The notes beneath the pieces are model-generated. The model was not told the origin of the DNA and did not search any database. It saw only the letters and a list, made by a program, of their open reading frames with translations. Below are positions 5,483-6,419 of a stretch of 6,419 bases of DNA, piece by piece. The DNA comes from Geobacter sp. (lineage in GTDB: Bacteria; Desulfobacterota; Desulfuromonadia; Geobacterales; DSM-12255), in the NCBI GenBank assembly GCA_012026855.1, contig VEOV01000349.1, forward strand, positions 1 to 6,419, written 5' to 3'. The translations under genes were made by a program, and so were the position numbers. Numbering within the stretch: the stretch's first letter is position 1; each line of letters opens with the position of its first letter.

Positions 5483-6419
5483 AGCGAAGCGATAATCTTC
5501 ACCTGGCCCAGGTTAAAACCGGCATTTTTATTGTGATTGCCCTGCTTCTTTTTGCCGGCGGCATCCTGATGATGGGTGACAAAACCAAGATGTTCATCGA
5601 AAAAAACGACCTCACCGTCATCATGCCGGATGTTGCCGGACTGAAGATCGGTGCTCCGGTCTGGCTGGCCGGTGTGGACGTCGGCCTGGTTACGGATATC
5701 CGCTTTGAGTCTCCGGAAAAGAACAACGAAATTGCTGTCAATCTACAGATAAGCAAAAGTGATCTGAAAAAAATCGGCACTGATTCTCGCGTGATGATCA
5801 AGACCCGCGGTCTCATGGGAGAGAAATACGTCGACATAACCCCCAGCATGAACTACTCCGAAACCCCGCCGCAAGTGATCAGGGGGGAGAGCGTCGCCAA
5901 GCTTGACGATGTCATGCAGAAGGCCGGCGCCTCTTTCGACCGGTTCAACCGGATCATGGAAAAAATCGACAAGGGTGAAGGTTCGCTGGGAAAACTGACC
6001 ACGGACAAGAAGCTCTATGACAACTTGGTAACGGTTTCACAGGAGATGAAGATTCTGACTGATTCCATTAACCGGGGGGAAGGCTCTCTCGGCAAGCTGA
6101 TGCGCAGTGATGAAACCTACAAGAAGATTGTCACCATCCTGAACCGCGCCGATGTGACCCTGAAGGATATCCAGTCGGCTGACGGCACCATGGGGAGGCT
6201 GATCCGTGATCGCGAACTTTACGACAAGATGGTGAAACTTGCCGATAAAAGCTCCCTTGCAGCCGATGACATGAGGGAGCTGAAAAAAATCCTCACCTCA
6301 AAAGACAACACCGTTGGCAAACTCCTCACCGACAAGGAGCTCTACGATCGGGGGGTAATTTTGCTGGCAAGGGCTGACGCTGCTGTCAAGTCCTATGAAG
6401 AGGCGGCCGGCAGACTTAA
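5479..6419 (+). CDS. mlaD: MlaD-type MCE-domain periplasmic lipid-transport protein, 3'-partial
   Basis: The frame is open from ATG 5479 to the window edge (313 full codons, no stop); the TAA at 6417-6419 is out of frame, so the gene continues. Residues 1-13 are a short cytoplasmic start, followed by one membrane helix (about residues 14-32). The MCE domain covers about residues 43-123: LTVIMPDVAGLKIGAPVWLAGVDVG and then VMIKTRGLMGEKYVDITPS, with the usual 'V.G...G..V...G..VG.V' and 'I...GL.G..Y..I' strands. MCE rings bind and channel phospholipids in the periplasm. From residue 163 the tail contains four G..GKL..D..LY repeats and is predicted helical. E. coli MlaD is only 183 residues, so this is a longer, tail-bearing type. 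It is third in the operon after the permease and the ATPase, overlapping the latter by ATGA, which argues for co-expression and complex formation. Confidence 0.92.
   Translation, partial: MKRSDNLHLAQVKTGIFIVIALLLFAGGILMMGDKTKMFIEKNDLTVIMPDVAGLKIGAPVWLAGVDVGLVTDIRFESPEKNNEIAVNLQISKSDLKKIGTDSRVMIKTRGLMGEKYVDITPSMNYSETPPQVIRGESVAKLDDVMQKAGASFDRFNRIMEKIDKGEGSLGKLTTDKKLYDNLVTVSQEMKILTDSINRGEGSLGKLMRSDETYKKIVTILNRADVTLKDIQSADGTMGRLIRDRELYDKMVKLADKSSLAADDMRELKKILTSKDNTVGKLLTDKELYDRGVILLARADAAVKSYEEAAGRL
5965..6419 (+). repeat. Four repeats of about 34 residues in the MCE protein tail (GxxGKLxxDxxLYD type)
   Basis: The cores are GSLGKL (residues 168-173), GSLGKL (202-207), GTMGRL (236-241) and NTVGKL (277-282). 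Each is followed at fixed distance by a D/S..LYD-like segment (KKLYDN, DETYKK, RELYDK, KELYDR). The spacing is 34, 34 and 41 residues, so unit 4 follows a 7-residue insertion, about two helical turns. The segments between cores are charged and heptad-like. The array may continue beyond the window. Confidence 0.8.

Noticed and set aside
1..6419. A functional link between the surface protein and the Mla operon
   Set aside because: A strong terminator and a separate promoter lie between them, and no shared domain or motif suggests more than neighbourhood.

Overview
The window suggests a Gram-negative, moderately GC-rich bacterium. It carries an outer-membrane lipid transport operon (Mla type) next to a very large modular secreted protein. 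The mixture of glycine/cysteine-rich 'GWxGxCSGTG' repeats, WxWxC four-cysteine modules and the C-terminal 'LQGGYD...TTINSLTISSGTVT' segment resembles large surface proteins I recall from Geobacter and relatives (Desulfuromonadota). That placement rests on recalled pattern similarity, not on a search.

Layout, all on the + strand. Positions 1-3749 are the 3' part of one giant open frame, already open at the left edge, so its true start and signal peptide lie outside the window. It encodes a mosaic of extracellular modules: Flg_new/InlB-B-like repeat, four-cysteine module, seven FG-GAP/VCBS repeats, Flg-like repeat, four-cysteine module, a divergent Flg-like repeat, a P (proprotein convertase) domain, a LamG/concanavalin-like domain, Flg-like repeat, four-cysteine module and a C-terminal beta-rich segment. 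Positions 3750-3927 are intergenic and hold a strong hairpin terminator (3772-3795), a perfect 7-bp spaced dyad (3848-3868) and a promoter whose TATAAT ends only 7 bases before the next ATG.

Positions 3928 to the right edge form a tight three-gene operon in the order permease (MlaE-like), ATPase (MlaF-like), MCE-domain protein (MlaD-like). The first two genes are 7 bases apart; the second and third overlap by ATGA. The MCE gene runs off the right edge; the TAA that ends the window is out of its frame. Together the three would form an inner-membrane ABC complex that moves phospholipid between the inner and outer membranes: MlaF hydrolyses ATP, MlaE is the membrane channel, and the MlaD-like protein forms the periplasmic lipid-binding ring, here with a repeated helical tail.

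No RNA genes, mobile elements or CRISPR arrays are visible. I see no clearly new multi-gene system. The points most worth checking are the predicted leaderless start of the Mla operon, the 34-residue repeats in the MCE protein tail, and the recurring Flg-plus-cysteine composite module in the surface protein.
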